This document shows positions 18,301 through 28,100 of a stretch of DNA of 64,000 nucleotides, piece by piece. The position numbers and the translations under genes are program-made. The notes beneath the pieces are model-generated. The model did not search any database, was not told the DNA's origin, and saw only the letters and a list, made by a program, of their open reading frames with translations. Origin of the DNA: Nostoc foliaceum FACHB-393 (GTDB lineage Bacteria > Cyanobacteriota > Cyanobacteriia > Cyanobacteriales > Nostocaceae); assembly GCF_014698505.1 (NCBI RefSeq), contig NZ_JACJTD010000004.1, positions 186,001-250,000 of the forward strand, written 5' to 3'. Each line of letters starts with the position of its first letter. Position 1 is the stretch's first letter.

Positions 18301-19946
18301 AATTATTACCCGAACAGGTGATCGGGAAATCGATTTTTGACCTCTATTCAGATGAAATTGCTCGGCAGCATTTCGATCATATTCAGACAGTCATACAGAC
18401 AAATCAGGTAATTGAAGCGATCGAAGTTGCTCCCCGACCAGACGGCACCCTTGGTGAATTTTTGGTATACAAGTTCCCGATTCTCGGATTGTCTGCACAA
18501 AAGCTAGTGGGTAGGGTGGCAATCGACATCACAGAACGGAAGATTCTGGAGCGAGAACTGGCTCACAAGCAAAAGTTATTGGATGCCTTTATCAATAGTG
18601 CACCCGTTGGTATAACCATTCTTGATCGAGAACTGCGTTTCTCATTTATTAATGAAGCATTAGCAGAAATTAATGGCATTCCGGCAGCGGCACATATTGG
18701 CAAAACACTGTGGGAGATTGTCCCAGATTTAACACCAAACCTGGAGCAAGTATTGCGATATGTTTTGACAACGGGTGAACCGATTCTGGATTTGGAGATC
18801 ACTGGAGAAACTCCAAAACTCCCCGGTGTGATTCGGACTTGGCTAGCTTCCTATTTTCCGATTCAGTCGGAAGCCAATCAACCCAATAGCATAGGCATTG
18901 TTGTAGTTGAAATCAGCGATCGCAAACGTGCTGAACAGATGCTAGAGTTGCAAGCAGTTATTACCCGCAATATGGCGGAGGGAATTTGCCTAGTTCGTGC
19001 TACAGATGGCGTGTTTGTCTACGCCAATCCTAAATTTGAGCAGATGTTTGGCTATGAATCTAATGAATTAATCGGTCGGCATGTGTCGATTGTCAACTAC
19101 GGGGATGAACATACTACACCTAAAGAAGTTAATCAGGCGATTAGGACTGCTGTAATTCAACACGGTGAGGCAAGCTATGAAGTCCATAATGTTAAAAAAG
19201 ATGGCACTCCATTCTGGTGTAGTGCGACCACTTCCGTTTTTGGGCATCCTGAGTATGGAAGCGTCCTTGTAGCTGTCCAACAAGATATCACCGAGCAAAA
19301 ACTAGCAAAGGAAAAAATCAAAGCCTCTCTCAAAGAAAAGGAAGTATTACTCAAAGAAATTCATCATCGTGTGAAGAACAATTTAGGAATTGTCAGCAGT
19401 TTGCTGCAAATGCAGTGCAGACGTACACAAGATCCTCTGGTGACAGCTATTCTCCGTGATAGCCAAAACCGCATTGCTTCCATTGCCCTAGTTCATGAAA
19501 AACTGTACGGCTCTGAAGACCTCGCTGATATTGATTTTGCTCAATACATTCCAGATTTGACAACTCATTTATTTGATTCCTATAATGTCAGCTCTAGCCA
19601 GATTCAACTGAAAATTCAAGTTGATAATGCTAGCCTCGACATCGAAACCGCCATTCCATGTGGCTTAATTATTAATGAACTGGTTTCTAATGCTTTGAAA
19701 TACGCCTTTGTTGGTAATCGTAGAGGCGAAATTAAGGTTAAGTTTTATCAAGAATCCGAGTCTACTTTGACACTCATTATTCGAGATAATGGGATTGGTT
19801 TACCTGAAAATTTTGATAATAAAAAAGCTAAAACGCTGGGTATAACACTTGTCCAGGGTTTAGTCAAGCAGCTAAGGGGAAAGCTTGAAATTGACTCTCA
19901 ACGGGGAACACAGTTCAAAATTACTTTTACAAAGAGCCGGGCATAA
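15354..19946 (+). CDS. Sensor histidine kinase with N-terminal REC and about nine PAS domains (HisKA_2 type)
   Basis: A 1530-residue soluble kinase. REC domain at about 4-125 with phospho-acceptor Asp59 (ILLDYQLPDTDG). About nine PAS/PAC units follow to near residue 1320, many ending in the linker D-I-x-x-R-K-Q; four have the W-D-W or W-E-W motif of PAS_3. The kinase core is of the HisKA_2 kind, with LLKEIHHRVKNN (His1337/1338) and an HATPase domain with NELVSNALKYAF and DNGIGLPENF. The start is ATG 15354, because AGGAGG lies 9 bases upstream. Such receiver-first, multi-PAS kinases integrate input from other kinases and small ligands; the ligand is unknown. The next gene lies 40-50 bases downstream. 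Confidence 0.92.
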   Translation: MTVHATPVFFVEDSAEDRVLYRRFLEQDDRYTYNIYEFESGEKALQGCQWKTPDVILLDYQLPDTDGLEFLNKLHRQTRSSQISVILLIGQEDEKIAVQVIKNGVQDYLVKGKLTPESFRQAVHGAIERIQLTRQLEQQQESTAKLPQSDRRFRAIFNNTFQFTGLLTPDGTLLEANQTALSFGGLKLGDVINRPFWEAHWWMISPQTQEKLRQAITRAAQGEFIRYEVDVLGANNRVATIDFSLRPLLDDTGKVILLIPEGRDITEQQVALRNVYDELRLRQKAEETLRQTEERWQLAIAGTNEAIWDWDISTNQTFRSARWFTMLGYKPNEISDRDDEWSIRIHPDDYTRVMAAQEAYLLQQVADYNVEYRLRCKNGSYRWFQSRAKAIWNEQGNPVRLVGSLADISERKQAEEKLQQSEAQLATTQQIAHVGSWEWNLETKKRCWSMETFRIFGLNPTQSEPTQAEFLQLVHPEDRALFQTNFERAIAQETPFNIEYRIVRPDGSVRYLEAKAEIAYNAQGQPVKLLGSVLDITQRKQTELEIIRSRDLLEAIYNESADALFLVDVETLLTTDCNDRAVKLFAASSKAELINIEGQTLQKQQFTPDELTSITEEINQQGFWSREIEYVTKQGNSFWGNIAAKQVTVAGNVMHLIRVTDITARKRVEEDHKLAEIALRESEERLQLALEASGDGLWDWNILTGEVYYSPRYLEMLGYSFDELPQDLSTWKRLVHPDDLPWVEKILTVHLKDSSVPYKFDYRLRTQSGEYKWIANYGKVVMRDEQGKPLRMTGTHRDISDVYDELRLRKETEAALARSEEQLRLTLEFNHIGTWDWNVQTGEVLWNDNHFHLLGLEPEILTAKYQLWRNSIHPEDVDRVEQALLYALVQHTNYEAEYRVIYPDGSVHWLTGKGRGVYNEAGEPVRMLGVIIDISGQKQAEAALRESEARFQAFMNNSPVLAWITNIEGRVLYLNQTYLRTFKLLPEQVIGKSIFDLYSDEIARQHFDHIQTVIQTNQVIEAIEVAPRPDGTLGEFLVYKFPILGLSAQKLVGRVAIDITERKILERELAHKQKLLDAFINSAPVGITILDRELRFSFINEALAEINGIPAAAHIGKTLWEIVPDLTPNLEQVLRYVLTTGEPILDLEITGETPKLPGVIRTWLASYFPIQSEANQPNSIGIVVVEISDRKRAEQMLELQAVITRNMAEGICLVRATDGVFVYANPKFEQMFGYESNELIGRHVSIVNYGDEHTTPKEVNQAIRTAVIQHGEASYEVHNVKKDGTPFWCSATTSVFGHPEYGSVLVAVQQDITEQKLAKEKIKASLKEKEVLLKEIHHRVKNNLGIVSSLLQMQCRRTQDPLVTAILRDSQNRIASIALVHEKLYGSEDLADIDFAQYIPDLTTHLFDSYNVSSSQIQLKIQVDNASLDIETAIPCGLIINELVSNALKYAFVGNRRGEIKVKFYQESESTLTLIIRDNGIGLPENFDNKKAKTLGITLVQGLVKQLRGKLEIDSQRGTQFKITFTKSRA

Positions 19947-19993
19947 AAATGATTGGCATCAGATAAAACATACATACAAAGGAGACAGTTAGA

Positions 19994-21574
19994 ATCCTTG
20001 TTGTTGAAGATGAATATATTCTGGCGATCAATTTACAAGAAAGTTTAGAGTCTCTGGGATATGTTGTTTTAGATATCGCCGATTCGGCAGAAGAAGCGAT
20101 TGCAAAAGCAACTGAACTACGCCCAAACTTGATTTTAATGGATATCAGGTTACGGGGTGAAACGGACGGCATCCAGGCAGCAGAGGAAATTTGGCATCAT
20201 TTGCAAATACCCATTATTTACGTCACAGGCCATTCTGATAAAAGTACTGTAGATCGGGCAACCCTGACAACCCCCTTTGGATACATTCTCAAACCAATCA
20301 AGGAGCAAGAACTTTATGTTGCCATTCAAACAGCAATCAATCGCTACGATCGCGAACAATTTTTGAGTTCGGTGCTTCGAGGAATGGGTGATGGGGTAAT
20401 TGTAGTAGATCCTGAATTACATATTAAGTACATCAATCAGGTAGCTGAAGTGCTGACAGGGTGGCGATGGAATGAAGCTAAAGACAAGATGTTAACTGAA
20501 GTTATGAAACTCATTGACGAACAAACTCAGTTTCCGGTAGAAAATCCTATTATCACAACCCTCAAACAAGAAACTGCTATCTATCTAGGCAGTCGCGTCT
20601 TACTAGTTGCTAAAGATGGAACAACTATACCAATAGCTGATAGCGCTACTACCCTGAGAAATAATAGTGGCGTAATTACAGGAGCCGTATTAGTTTTCCG
20701 GGATGACAGGCAACGACGGTTAACTGAAGAACGTAATCTTGCTGCTGAACGTGCCCAACAACTAGAAATTCAAGTGGCAGAACTACAACGACTGAACCAG
20801 TTGAAAGAGGATTTTCTGGCAACCACTTCTCATGAAATGCGAACGCCCTTATCTAATATCAAAATGGCAATCTCGGTGCTAGAAAATATTCTTGATCAGC
20901 AGGGCATTTTAAATTCAAACGTACCTTCCTCATCTGAATCTGTAGCCCGCTACTTAACTATTCTGCGTGACCAATGCGAACAAGAGCTAGATTTAGTAGA
21001 CAACTTGTTGCATATGCGAATGATTGATGCAGATGTCTATCCGTTGGAATTAACTTCAATTCAACTCCAAAACTGGTTGCCTCACGTTGCCGAGTATTTT
21101 GAGGAACGGGCTAGAGCTAGACAACAGACTTTCCAAGTTAATATTCCTCAAAATTTACCACCTTTAATTTCAGACTTAGCTAGTCTGACCGAAATTGTCT
21201 CAGAGTTACTCAACAATGCTTGTAAATATACTCCACCTGATGAACAGATTACGGTGGATGTTCGGGTAATTGGCACCACAAAAAGTCTAATAAATGAGGA
21301 TGCTGAATCTGGTGTATTAGATAATCTTCAAGTTTCCTACTTTCAAATCACAATTAGCAATTCTGGGGTGATAATCCCTAAAAAAGAACAATCTCGGCTC
21401 TTTGAGCCGTTTTACCGGATTCCTCAAAGCGATCGCTGGCAAAATGGCGGTACAGGATTAGGTTTACCATTAGTGAAGAAGTTAGTGGAATATCTTCAAG
21501 GCACAATTGAAGTTACCAGTTCTCAAGGGTGGATAAGGTTTACAGTTCAATTGCCGTTGAGCCTGTCAGAGTGA
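19994..21574 (+). CDS. REC-PAS-histidine kinase, no canonical start codon found
   Basis: The frame encodes an intact receiver domain beginning RILVVEDEYILAINLQESLE and continuing through LILMDIRLRGETDG (phospho-acceptor Asp) and YILKPIKEQEL, then a PAS domain, a HisKA segment (TTSHEMRTPLSNIK) and HATPase (NNACKYTPPDEQ, GTGLGLPLVKKLVEY). The frame is open from a TAA at 19964, but no ATG, GTG or TTG occurs until TTG 20129, inside the receiver domain. A good ribosome-binding site AAAGGAGA (19978-19985) points to initiation near 19988-19994, where only GTT, AGA and ATC occur; I set the start at ATC 19994 as an approximation. Possibilities are a rare start codon, a base error, or a mutation that shortens the protein. 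Confidence 0.75.
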   Translation: MLVVEDEYILAINLQESLESLGYVVLDIADSAEEAIAKATELRPNLILMDIRLRGETDGIQAAEEIWHHLQIPIIYVTGHSDKSTVDRATLTTPFGYILKPIKEQELYVAIQTAINRYDREQFLSSVLRGMGDGVIVVDPELHIKYINQVAEVLTGWRWNEAKDKMLTEVMKLIDEQTQFPVENPIITTLKQETAIYLGSRVLLVAKDGTTIPIADSATTLRNNSGVITGAVLVFRDDRQRRLTEERNLAAERAQQLEIQVAELQRLNQLKEDFLATTSHEMRTPLSNIKMAISVLENILDQQGILNSNVPSSSESVARYLTILRDQCEQELDLVDNLLHMRMIDADVYPLELTSIQLQNWLPHVAEYFEERARARQQTFQVNIPQNLPPLISDLASLTEIVSELLNNACKYTPPDEQITVDVRVIGTTKSLINEDAESGVLDNLQVSYFQITISNSGVIIPKKEQSRLFEPFYRIPQSDRWQNGGTGLGLPLVKKLVEYLQGTIEVTSSQGWIRFTVQLPLSLSE

Positions 21575-21667
21575 TTAGTGACCCAACAGGTTAATCAACA
21601 GTTAAACTCAAGGCATGATGAAATTTTATTTTCCCTTCAAACGACAATTTACCGAGTTCGCTGTTGG

Positions 21668-23098
21668 CTAATGCTCTTGTTGCTCGATGGGAATTTCGAT
21701 CACAAACTCTGCTCCTTGCCCAACAGAAGAATTGCAGATAATATTTCCTCGGTGTTTTTGGACGATAATCTGATAGCTAATGGATAATCCTAGCCCACTA
21801 CCTTTGCCTACAGGTTTTGTGGTAAAAAATGGGTCAAATAATCGCGATCGCAACGACTCTTCAATACCAGGGCCATTATCTGCGATCGCAATTTTGACCA
21901 TATTTAAGTCTGTCACCTCTGTGCAAATCCGAATTTCGGGGCTAGGGAGGAGCTGCGGTCTTGGGATTTCCCCAAGTGCAGGAGGCAGTGTGGTCTTCTC
22001 CATAGGGGAAACGCTAAAAGCAATGGGGTCTCTCCAAGTGGGGGAATTGCCGTCAAGTGGACTTAGGGAGTAGGGAGTTGGAAATTGATTTCCCACTCTC
22101 TCTTCGATTGCATCAATAGCATTATTTAACAGATGCATAAATACTTGGTTTAGTTCACCTGCATAACAAGTGACTAGGGGCAAATTACCATAATCTTTCA
22201 CTACAACAATTGCGGGACGGTCTGTTGCTTCCCTGAGTCGATGTTGTAACATCACCAAAGTGTTTTCGATGTCTTCATGGATATTTACCCGCTTCATCTC
22301 TGCTTCATCATGCCGAGAAAAGTGTTGTAGCGCTAGTACAATTTCCCGAATGCGATCAGATCCTCTATACATTGCACCTATCAGGTTTTGCAGATCCTTA
22401 ATCATAAAATTCAGGTCTACATCTTTGGCTATTTGCTGAATTTTAGGTGTGGGTTTGGGATATTCCTGTTGATAAACCTCAATCATAGTCACTAGGTCTT
22501 GCACATATTGACCAGCATATTGGAGATTCCCATAAATAAAACTAATTGGATTATTAATCTCATGAGCCAGCCCAGCCACTAACTGTCCCAGCGCCACCAT
22601 CTTTTCGTTCTGAATCTGTTGAACTTGAGAGGCTTTCAAATTGTCAAGAGCCTGTTGAAGTAAAAAGTTTTTTTCTTGCAGTTTAACTTGGAGTAAACGT
22701 AAATTAATCTGATTTTCAATTCGCAATACAACCTCTGCCCCATGAAAAGGTTTGGCAATATAATCTACACCACCAACATCAAAGGCTTTTACCTTATCTA
22801 CAACATCATCCAGGGCACTAATAAAAATTACTGGGACTTCACAAGTTTTATCGTCAGCTTTCAACTGTTGACAAACTTGATAACCGTCCATATCTGGCAT
22901 ATTGATATCCAGCAAAATCACATCTGGCAAAACCATTTGACACGCGGTCAGTGCCATTTTACCGTTTAAGGCTTTGCGGACTTCAAAACCTTGTGCAGTC
23001 AACATTGCCGATAAAAGCCGTAAATTATCTGGGGTATCATCGACCACCAAAATATTTCTTTTATGATGGTTAGTTTGATTAAAATGCATTATTATCAA
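21668..23098 (-). CDS. Response regulator-histidine kinase (REC-HisKA-HATPase)
   Basis: A 476-residue soluble protein: REC domain (about 15-130; VILLDINMPDMDGYQ, phospho-acceptor Asp; Lys in YIAKPF), a coiled linker, then a kinase core with GQLVAGLAHEINNPISFIYG (phospho-acceptor His) and HATPase boxes NNAIDAIEE, DNGPGIEE and GSGLGLSISYQI. About 50 residues between the N box and the next strand (TPYSLSPLDGNSPTWRDPIA and following, 21935-22085) are encoded by a Nostoc-type repeat and probably form a surface loop. It is convergent with the preceding kinase gene, 93 bases apart. Confidence 0.9.
   Translation of the reverse strand: MIIMHFNQTNHHKRNILVVDDTPDNLRLLSAMLTAQGFEVRKALNGKMALTACQMVLPDVILLDINMPDMDGYQVCQQLKADDKTCEVPVIFISALDDVVDKVKAFDVGGVDYIAKPFHGAEVVLRIENQINLRLLQVKLQEKNFLLQQALDNLKASQVQQIQNEKMVALGQLVAGLAHEINNPISFIYGNLQYAGQYVQDLVTMIEVYQQEYPKPTPKIQQIAKDVDLNFMIKDLQNLIGAMYRGSDRIREIVLALQHFSRHDEAEMKRVNIHEDIENTLVMLQHRLREATDRPAIVVVKDYGNLPLVTCYAGELNQVFMHLLNNAIDAIEERVGNQFPTPYSLSPLDGNSPTWRDPIAFSVSPMEKTTLPPALGEIPRPQLLPSPEIRICTEVTDLNMVKIAIADNGPGIEESLRSRLFDPFFTTKPVGKGSGLGLSISYQIIVQKHRGNIICNSSVGQGAEFVIEIPIEQQEH
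21935..22085. repeat. Dispersed repeat inside the REC-kinase gene
   Basis: Contains GGAGGAGCTGCGGTCTTGGG, GTGTGGTCTTCTCCATAGGG and AGGGAGTAGGGAGTTGG, motifs shared with intergenic repeats in this window (about 825-855 and 14250). It is translated as a Pro/Ser-rich loop in the ATP-binding domain. Confidence 0.6.
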
Positions 23099-23357
23099 AA
23101 GCTAGACGTATAATTATTGAGCATAATAAATGCTTCTTTGAAATCACCCTGAAATTTGTTGACCAATTTCGCCGAAATACTTATATTTATAGTGTAACTC
23201 CCACGGTACCTGGAGGGGTTTATAGACTATCAAAGCTATTGGTCAGTTATGAGCTTTACTAACTTCATAGCCTGCTTACAGCAGTATAGTAGATAGCACG
23301 CACAGATTATCGAACCGAGCGTCAATAATGGAATGTTTCCCAGTTGCTACTTGATAG

Positions 23358-25193
23358 CTACCATTGAGGCGCTGCGGCGAGCAACTTAAGAGCCAATTGT
23401 TGTTCTATGGGTTGAGAAAAGAGATATCCTTGAGCAAAATTACAGTTTAGACTTCTCAATTGGGCTAACTGTTCTTGTGTTTCGACACCTTCAGCGATTG
23501 CACTCATACCCATTGAGTTGGCAATGCCAATCATTGCTGGTACTAGCCCCATATTCTCTTTATTCTCCTGCATACGTTTGACAAAAGACTTATCAATTTT
23601 GAGTGCATTCAAAGGAAAGCTATGCAGGTAACTCAAAGAAGAATATCCCGTACCAAAGTCATCCATAATCAACTTGATTTTTCGCTGCTTTAGTTGTTGA
23701 AGAATTATTTTAATCGCATTAGTATTTTCCATAATTACACTTTCTGTAATTTCTAATTCTAAATATGCAGGATTTATGTTATTTTCATAAATTATTCGGT
23801 CAATTTGTTCTACAAAATTGGGCTGTAAAAATAACCTTGCACTCAAATTGACACTCATAGTTAGGGGTTCTGGGATCACTGGATGATGTTGCCAGACGCT
23901 TAATTGATGACAAGCTGACTGTAATACCCAAGTATTGATGGCATTAATCAAACCTGTTTCTTCTGCGACAGGAATAAATTCTGTGGGAGAAACCAGACCC
24001 CGAATCGGATGTCGCCAGCGTACCAAGGCTTCAAATCCAGAAATTCTGCCTGTAGTCAGTGAAACAATTGGCTGATAGTAAACAAGGAATTCTTGCCTTT
24101 CAACAGCCCTCCGCAGGTCATTTTCTAACTCTAAAAGCTGAATAGCTTCCTGATGCATTGTTGGATTGAAAACGTGATATTTGGCTCTTCCTTGAGCCTT
24201 AGCCCGATACATTGCCGTATCAGCATCCCGCAGCAAATACTCTGGGCGATCATAATCTTTATTGCCCCAACTAATACCAATACTGGCATTCATAAATACT
24301 TCATATCTTGACAGTTTAAAAGCAAGTGATAGCTGTTGTAGAATCCTTTCGGCAACTTGGGTTGCGATGTTGATATCTGTGATATTTTCGAGGAGAATTC
24401 CAAATTCGTCACCGCCCAATCGTGCTAGGCTATCAATAGGTATCAGACATGCTTGCAGGCGACGAGAAATCGCTATTAGCAATTCATCGCCCACCAGATG
24501 ACCAAGAGAATCATTGACAACTTTGAAGCGATCGCAGTCTAAAAAAAGTATCGCAAACTGATAATTAGATTCTTGCTTCGCCCGATTTAGAGAATTTTCT
24601 AGTCGCCTGATAAACAAAACTCGGTTTGGTAATCCCGTCAGAGAATCATGAAGTGCTATATCTAGCAGTTGACTTTGCAATTTCTGGCGAGAATTTATTT
24701 CTTTTTGAAGTTTTTGGAGAGCTTTTTCTAGCTCCCCAGTCCGTTGTTTTACCCGATGTTCCAGTTCGATATTTAGTTTCAATATTTCTAATCGCGCCGA
24801 TCTCAATGCCAGTTGATTTTGCACGCGCACTAAAACTTCTTGAAACTCAAAAGGTTTGGTGATGTAGTCTACACCACCTACTTTAAAAGCTTTAACTTTG
24901 TCAAAAACATCATCTAAAGCGCTAATAAAAATTATCGGAATATCGGCTGTTAGCTCCCAAGCTTTAAACGTCTGACAAATCTCATAGCCATCTACTTCTG
25001 GCATCATAATATCAAGTAGAATCAAATCCGGTAATAATGTTTGAGTTGCTGTCAGTGCCATTTGCCAGTTCAAGGCTTTACGAACGTTATACCCTTCCCT
25101 TGTCAATATGGAGGATAAAACCCGGAGGTTGTCTGCCATATCGTCAATGATCAAAATATCTTTTTTATCAGGGTCTAAATACTCGTAATTCAT
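23358..25193 (-). CDS. Response regulator with GGDEF and EAL domains (cyclic di-GMP turnover)
   Basis: A 611-residue soluble protein: REC (about 10-130; DLILLDIMMPEVDGYE), a coiled coil, GGDEF (about 185-345, with intact RLGGDEFGILLEN) and EAL (about 355-605, with intact GFEALVRWRHP and DDFGTGYSSLSYLHSFP). Both catalytic motifs are intact, so it could both make and break cyclic di-GMP under phosphorylation control. Its ATG overlaps the stop of the upstream hybrid kinase gene (ATGA, 25190-25193), so the two are translationally coupled and the kinase is the likely phosphodonor. Confidence 0.94.
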   Translation of the reverse strand: MNYEYLDPDKKDILIIDDMADNLRVLSSILTREGYNVRKALNWQMALTATQTLLPDLILLDIMMPEVDGYEICQTFKAWELTADIPIIFISALDDVFDKVKAFKVGGVDYITKPFEFQEVLVRVQNQLALRSARLEILKLNIELEHRVKQRTGELEKALQKLQKEINSRQKLQSQLLDIALHDSLTGLPNRVLFIRRLENSLNRAKQESNYQFAILFLDCDRFKVVNDSLGHLVGDELLIAISRRLQACLIPIDSLARLGGDEFGILLENITDINIATQVAERILQQLSLAFKLSRYEVFMNASIGISWGNKDYDRPEYLLRDADTAMYRAKAQGRAKYHVFNPTMHQEAIQLLELENDLRRAVERQEFLVYYQPIVSLTTGRISGFEALVRWRHPIRGLVSPTEFIPVAEETGLINAINTWVLQSACHQLSVWQHHPVIPEPLTMSVNLSARLFLQPNFVEQIDRIIYENNINPAYLELEITESVIMENTNAIKIILQQLKQRKIKLIMDDFGTGYSSLSYLHSFPLNALKIDKSFVKRMQENKENMGLVPAMIGIANSMGMSAIAEGVETQEQLAQLRSLNCNFAQGYLFSQPIEQQLALKLLAAAPQW

Positions 25194-28100
25194 TCTACGT
25201 TTGTTTTAGTCAATTCCATGATTTTCTCAAACTGGTAGTTATTTGCTAAATCCCTGAGAACTTGAAAAAGCTGACCATTATCTGATGGAATTTGCTTGAG
25301 TAACTCTAAAATCAGTTCATCGCTACAGCTGGCTGCGGCATAGTGAATCTGTTGGAGCCACTCAGGCGACATTTGTGATAAATGGCTCAGGAGTTCGGCA
25401 ACACTGACAAAAATCTGTGTAGCTTGATCGACAACTGCTATGTTTGTAGTTTCTACTTGATTGGTATTTAAACCCAGATGTTGGCTCAGTTTTTCCAATA
25501 ATACTTCCTGTGTGAATGGCTTGCGAATAAAATCATCGCAGCCAATGGACAAAATTTTCTGGCGTTCTTCTTCAAAGGCGCTAGCAGTTAGGGCAATAAT
25601 GATCGTGTCTGTATTGCAGCAATCTTGCGTTACTTTAGAGAAGTCGCAAGGGGAAGTCAAGGCTGTTCGCGATCGCAAAGTGGACTCACCAAAAGCATCA
25701 TTTCCCATGACACCAGTTGTTTCTGGTGTGGGAGACGCGTTGTGTACAACTTTGAGAACCTCGCAGTCGCCTGAATCGGGTAACCCTCCTTCAAGGCACT
25801 GGCTCCCCGATGATGCCAGTTGTTTCAATTTTGGGAATTTCCGCAACCTATTGGCTGCCCCATGCCCTATTTGTTTGGCTTTAATCATTCTTGTGGCTTC
25901 GTAACCGTCCATGATTGGCATTCGCATATCCATAAAAATCAAGTGTGGTTGCCAAGATTCCCAATTAGCAACTGCTTCAACACCATCTGTAGCTTCCTTA
26001 ACTTCAAAGCCTAGAGATGTGAGAATTTTAACTAGCAACAGACGGCTTTCTTTAGAATCGTCAACGACTAAGATGCGGTATGCTTTTTCGGTAGGTGCTA
26101 AAGCTAAAATTTGGGATTTAATTTGGTTTGTCGGGATTTCTCTGGGGCAAGTTAGAGCAATCTGAACATCAAAGGCAAATTTACTACCGACACCAGGCAT
26201 ACTGCTGACAGTAATATCTCCTCCCATCAGTTGCACGTATTTACGGCTAATCGCCAAACCCAGTCCCGTACCTTGTTGCGATTTTCTACCGATTTCGGTT
26301 TGCTCAAAAGCCTCAAACAGCAAGTCAATTTCTTGTGGGGTAATACCACAGCCAGTATCTTGTATCTCGAAGAAGAGATGAGGGGGATAGAGGGGAATTT
26401 GCTCTCCCTGCTCCCCGGCTTTGCCAGTTCCCAGCCTCACCCGTAGTGTCACTTTTCCCGTATCAGTAAATTTGATGGCATTTCCCAAAAGGTTTATCAA
26501 AACTTGACACAGTTTATTTTCGTCCGTTTCTATATATTTAGGAATGTCTTGTGCATATTCAAATAGCAATTCTAAATTTTTAGATGCAGCCCGCAAGTGC
26601 AACATCTCCTCTAAGTTTTTCAACAGATGAATTAAGTCAAAGCTACTGAGATTTAATGTAATTCTGCCAGCTTCGATTTTGGACATTTCTAGAATGTCGT
26701 TAATTAAGTTGAGTAGATGTTCACCAGCACGATTAATAATTGCCAAGTTTTCTTGATGTTCACCAGAGAGCGAATAATCTCGGCTCATGACTTGGGTGAA
26801 ACCAAGAATGGCGTTGAGTGGGGTACGCAGTTCGTGGCTCATGTTAGCGAGGAATTCGCTTTTGGCAAGGTTGGCGGCAGCACTTCGCGCGGCTTCCCGA
26901 ACGGCTGCTTGTTGTTCCTGTGCGGCGATTTTTTGCGATTGAATCAGTTCTTCTTGGGTGGTTTGCAGTTGCTCGATAACTTGCTGAAACTCTTCAGTCC
27001 GTTTTTTTACTTGAGCCTCTAAGGTGCGATTGTATTCTGCTAATAACTTTTCTGTTTGTTTGCGTTGGGTGATATCAAAAAATGTAGCGATCGCAAAAGC
27101 AATATTTCCCGATTCATCATAGATTGGCTTTGCCAAAACTTCAATGGGAATAATCGTGTTACAATAGCGAATTTCCATATCATCAATCCTGGCACTTTCC
27201 CCAAGCAATGCTCTCAAAATCGGCAGGCGATCGCTGGGGTAAAGTTGATCTGTCCCGGCAAGGTAAGCTTGATATACCTCTGACAATTGTTCGCCACTTA
27301 CTTCTGTGTAGACGCGTAGCGGTGAGGGGGTCGCAGTCTTGGCGGTTCCCGTCGTTAGCGTAGCGTTAGCGAGTCTTTGAGCGTCTTGCGGCCCCCCGAA
27401 CCCGTTGGCGTAGCCTCTCGTAGAGAAGGGCTTGTCGTTAGACATCGCTCCTTGACCAAGAATTTGCTGCCCAATTTGATTTGTATAATAAGGTTCACCT
27501 TCAGCATCTATGATAAATACACCTACCGGCATGGCTTCTAAAAATTGATTCAGCCGACTTTGACTGTGAGATAACGCCTCATTTAAGACTTGCATCTGAG
27601 CATTCTTTGCTGACAAAGCACTAAAGGATAATTGGAGTTGCTTTGCCATAGTTTCAAATGACTTGGCTAGTTCCCCCAATTCATCGGAACGCTGAATTTC
27701 TGGTATTTGCTCCCATTCACCTTGAGCAATTTTCTTAGCTGATATGTTTAATTGTAAAATCGGCTGAATTACCCAGCGAGCAGTCAAAATTCCAATTATT
27801 GCAGCTACTAAAAAAGCAACTATGCACAGCAAAATGGTGATGCGGGTGTTAGCGTTAATTTCCTCCATAAATACGCTTTCGGGAATCACCGCCAGGATTA
27901 GCCAATCTAAACCCAGTTCATCCCTCCAATTTTTTACCTGCACAAAATAACGCACTCCATCGGCGGTAAAGTTTAGCTGTTGCTTCCCCACTATGAACTC
28001 AAGATTGCCAAAGCGTTTGATCAAAGACTCAGTTGTGAGTCTAATTAAATAATTTTGACTATCTAATGCTGATCGACGTTTTATTTGACCATTAATGATG

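Noticed and set aside
25461..25904. 147-residue frame antisense to the hybrid kinase
   Set aside because: It is a shadow of the kinase gene and of its repeat insert.
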